64,000 bases of DNA from Bugulina stolonifera (lineage: Eukaryota; Bryozoa; Gymnolaemata; Cheilostomatida; Bugulidae): NCBI GenBank assembly GCA_935421135.1, contig OW285189.1, forward strand, positions 24,120,298 through 24,184,297, in the 5' to 3' direction. The first letter of the stretch is position 1; each line of letters starts with the position of its first letter. The notes under the pieces are model-generated. The model searched no databases, was not told the DNA's origin, and saw only the letters and a list, made by a program, of their open reading frames with translations. Shown in pieces: positions 62,773 to 64,000 of this stretch. The translations under genes and the position numbers were made by a program.

Positions 62773-63416
62773 CAGACATGTGCCAAGCAGACAAATACTC
62801 AAGTCAAGAGTCAAGTAAGAGTATATATTCCCAATTGATAAAAAGTAATTTAGAGTCAACTCATCGGATGAAGCAAGTCAAAAGTAGAGTAAGAGTAAAT
62901 AAACAGCCATTTTGAAAAGTAAAGTAAGAGTCAAGCAACTAGTGCCAAAATGCTAGAGTCAGAGTAGAGTCAAAAGTACAGCGGTATGTCAAAGAGAATA
63001 CCAATGGGAATTTTGTATAACACAAATTTCTGATGTATACAAGTGTGACAACACACAATAGGTAATACTTATTGTTAGATCTGATTTTCTGTCAGTTATA
63101 GTAGCTCTGAGGAACAAAGGCTACTTCAAATTTGCACTTGTTATTATAATGGTAGGTCTGTTTATCTATAAGCCTCTCAGCTTCTCTATCATGGACAAGA
63201 CTTATTACATAATTACACCAAACCAATAGAATTATCATTGATAGCTGAGAGATTAGAGTAAAGTAAGAGTCAAGCATCATGCTTTGTAGGAGAGTAGAAG
63301 TAAAAGTCAATTCCCAGCTTTCACACAATACTAAAGCACAAGTCAATTAAAAGTAATGAAAAGCTGTTGCTCGAGTTAACTTGAGTCGAGTAAAATGACT
63401 CGAGTGCCCATGTCTG
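62773..63416. mobile_element. hAT-like non-autonomous transposon with 8-bp target duplication
   Basis: About 644 bp bounded by CAGACATG and its reverse complement CATGTCTG, flanked by the exact 8-bp direct repeat TACCAAAC (62765-62772 and 63417-63424). CAG ends plus an 8-bp duplication are typical of the hAT superfamily. The interior is full of AGAGTCAAGTAAGAGT-like degenerate repeats and encodes no transposase. It is inserted into the second copy of the GC-rich repeat, so it is younger than that repeat. Confidence 0.75.
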
Positions 63417-64000
63417 TACCAAACCCACCACACCTGACACATTGGTGTCGGAACTCGGGCTCTCTACTTGAAGCTGTCTTCTTAATGCAAGGGGGCACAA
63501 CTCCTTATGGAATCATTGTAACATGCCTGCACCACATGAGGCCATGCACATGCCTGTGCCACCAGAGGCCATGTACATGCATGACCACAGTACAGGAATA
63601 CGAGTCATCATTGCACGCGAGCGAAGCGACCAACTAATGTAGTGAGGCTTGCGTCGCAGACCAAGCACGAAGTGCTTGTCTTGTGAATAGCCACAGTGAC
63701 ATTGTTCTCATATTATCCATATTTACCCATTCATGAATTATTATTGTCTTACCCTGTACTTTTATTATACATGCATGAACATTACCCTTATTATAATCAA
63801 ATACTGTTGTATAGTGTGTGCTTCTATTATTGTATTCTTAACCAATCAGATTCTTGTAATTACACTTGGTTTTTCCCTTATTATACAAGCAGTTATCTTC
63901 TCTTGTCTGATTACACATACTGAGTCTTTTACTGTACACTTTTCTGGGCCGATGTTTCCAAACATGGCCATATTTATATACTATTCATTTCGGGCTATTG

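Larger units (their letters stand above)
60489..64000. other. Transposon-rich region, HAGH intron
   Basis: No coding exon was recognised. It contains a poly-C run (about 60993-61010), an LTR-like segment, a foldback, a GC-rich duplicated repeat and a hAT-like insertion, listed separately. The end (63600-63680) has GC-rich sequence with GCGAGCGAAGCGAC and AAGCACGAAGTGCTT palindromic motifs typical of repeats; it is not assigned. Confidence 0.55.

Overview
The window is eukaryotic nuclear DNA from a multicellular animal. Every recognisable gene is cut into short exons with GT-AG introns, coding DNA is sparse in an AT-rich background, and the gene set (axonemal dynein DNAI1, CPEB, a PTPN9-type phosphatase, the BLOC-2 subunit HPS5, TMEM106, glyoxalase II) is metazoan. 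The compact genes, many minisatellites and the frequent palindrome TACATGTA would suit an early-branching animal such as a demosponge. That placement is an inference and is not proven here.

Layout. 380-7184 (+): most of DNAI1, with its 5' end outside the window and a duplicated exon pair that must be mutually exclusive. 8497-17450 (-): an 882-residue PTPN9-like tyrosine phosphatase. Its last intron (8770-13744) contains a complete CPEB1-like gene on the opposite strand (9276-13334, 629 aa). 17451-21754: intergenic, with a foldback element and a 1.1-kb array of a 33-bp satellite. 21755-22873 (+): an intronless gene of unknown function. 25308-35761 (-): an unrecognised gene (about 443 aa) built largely from twelve tandem microexons of 42, 51 or 54 nt, all phase 1-1, each encoding one PVYQGF/PVYQNF module. 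This is the most unusual object in the window. 36512-38731 (-): a small single-pass membrane protein with a Gln/Met-rich coiled coil. 39476-52471 (-): a complete 23-exon HPS5 of 1,600 aa that ends in a perfect eight-ligand RING-H2 pattern. 52472-56168: gene-poor AT-rich DNA. 56169-59277 (+): complete TMEM106 (250 aa). 60008-60488 (-): the last two exons of glyoxalase II (HAGH), convergent with TMEM106; the rest lies beyond the window. 60489-64000: transposon-rich sequence, including an LTR-like segment, foldbacks and a hAT-like element with an 8-bp target duplication.

Gene models were built by hand from homology blocks, GT/AG sites and phase continuity. For every multi-exon model the exon lengths sum to an intact reading frame across all joins, which is strong internal support. 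The genes are unrelated housekeeping, ciliary and endolysosomal genes, not a functional cluster. HPS5 and TMEM106 both act at lysosome-related organelles, but nothing in the sequence shows that this is more than coincidence. Bacterial features (operons, ribosome binding sites, CRISPR) do not apply.
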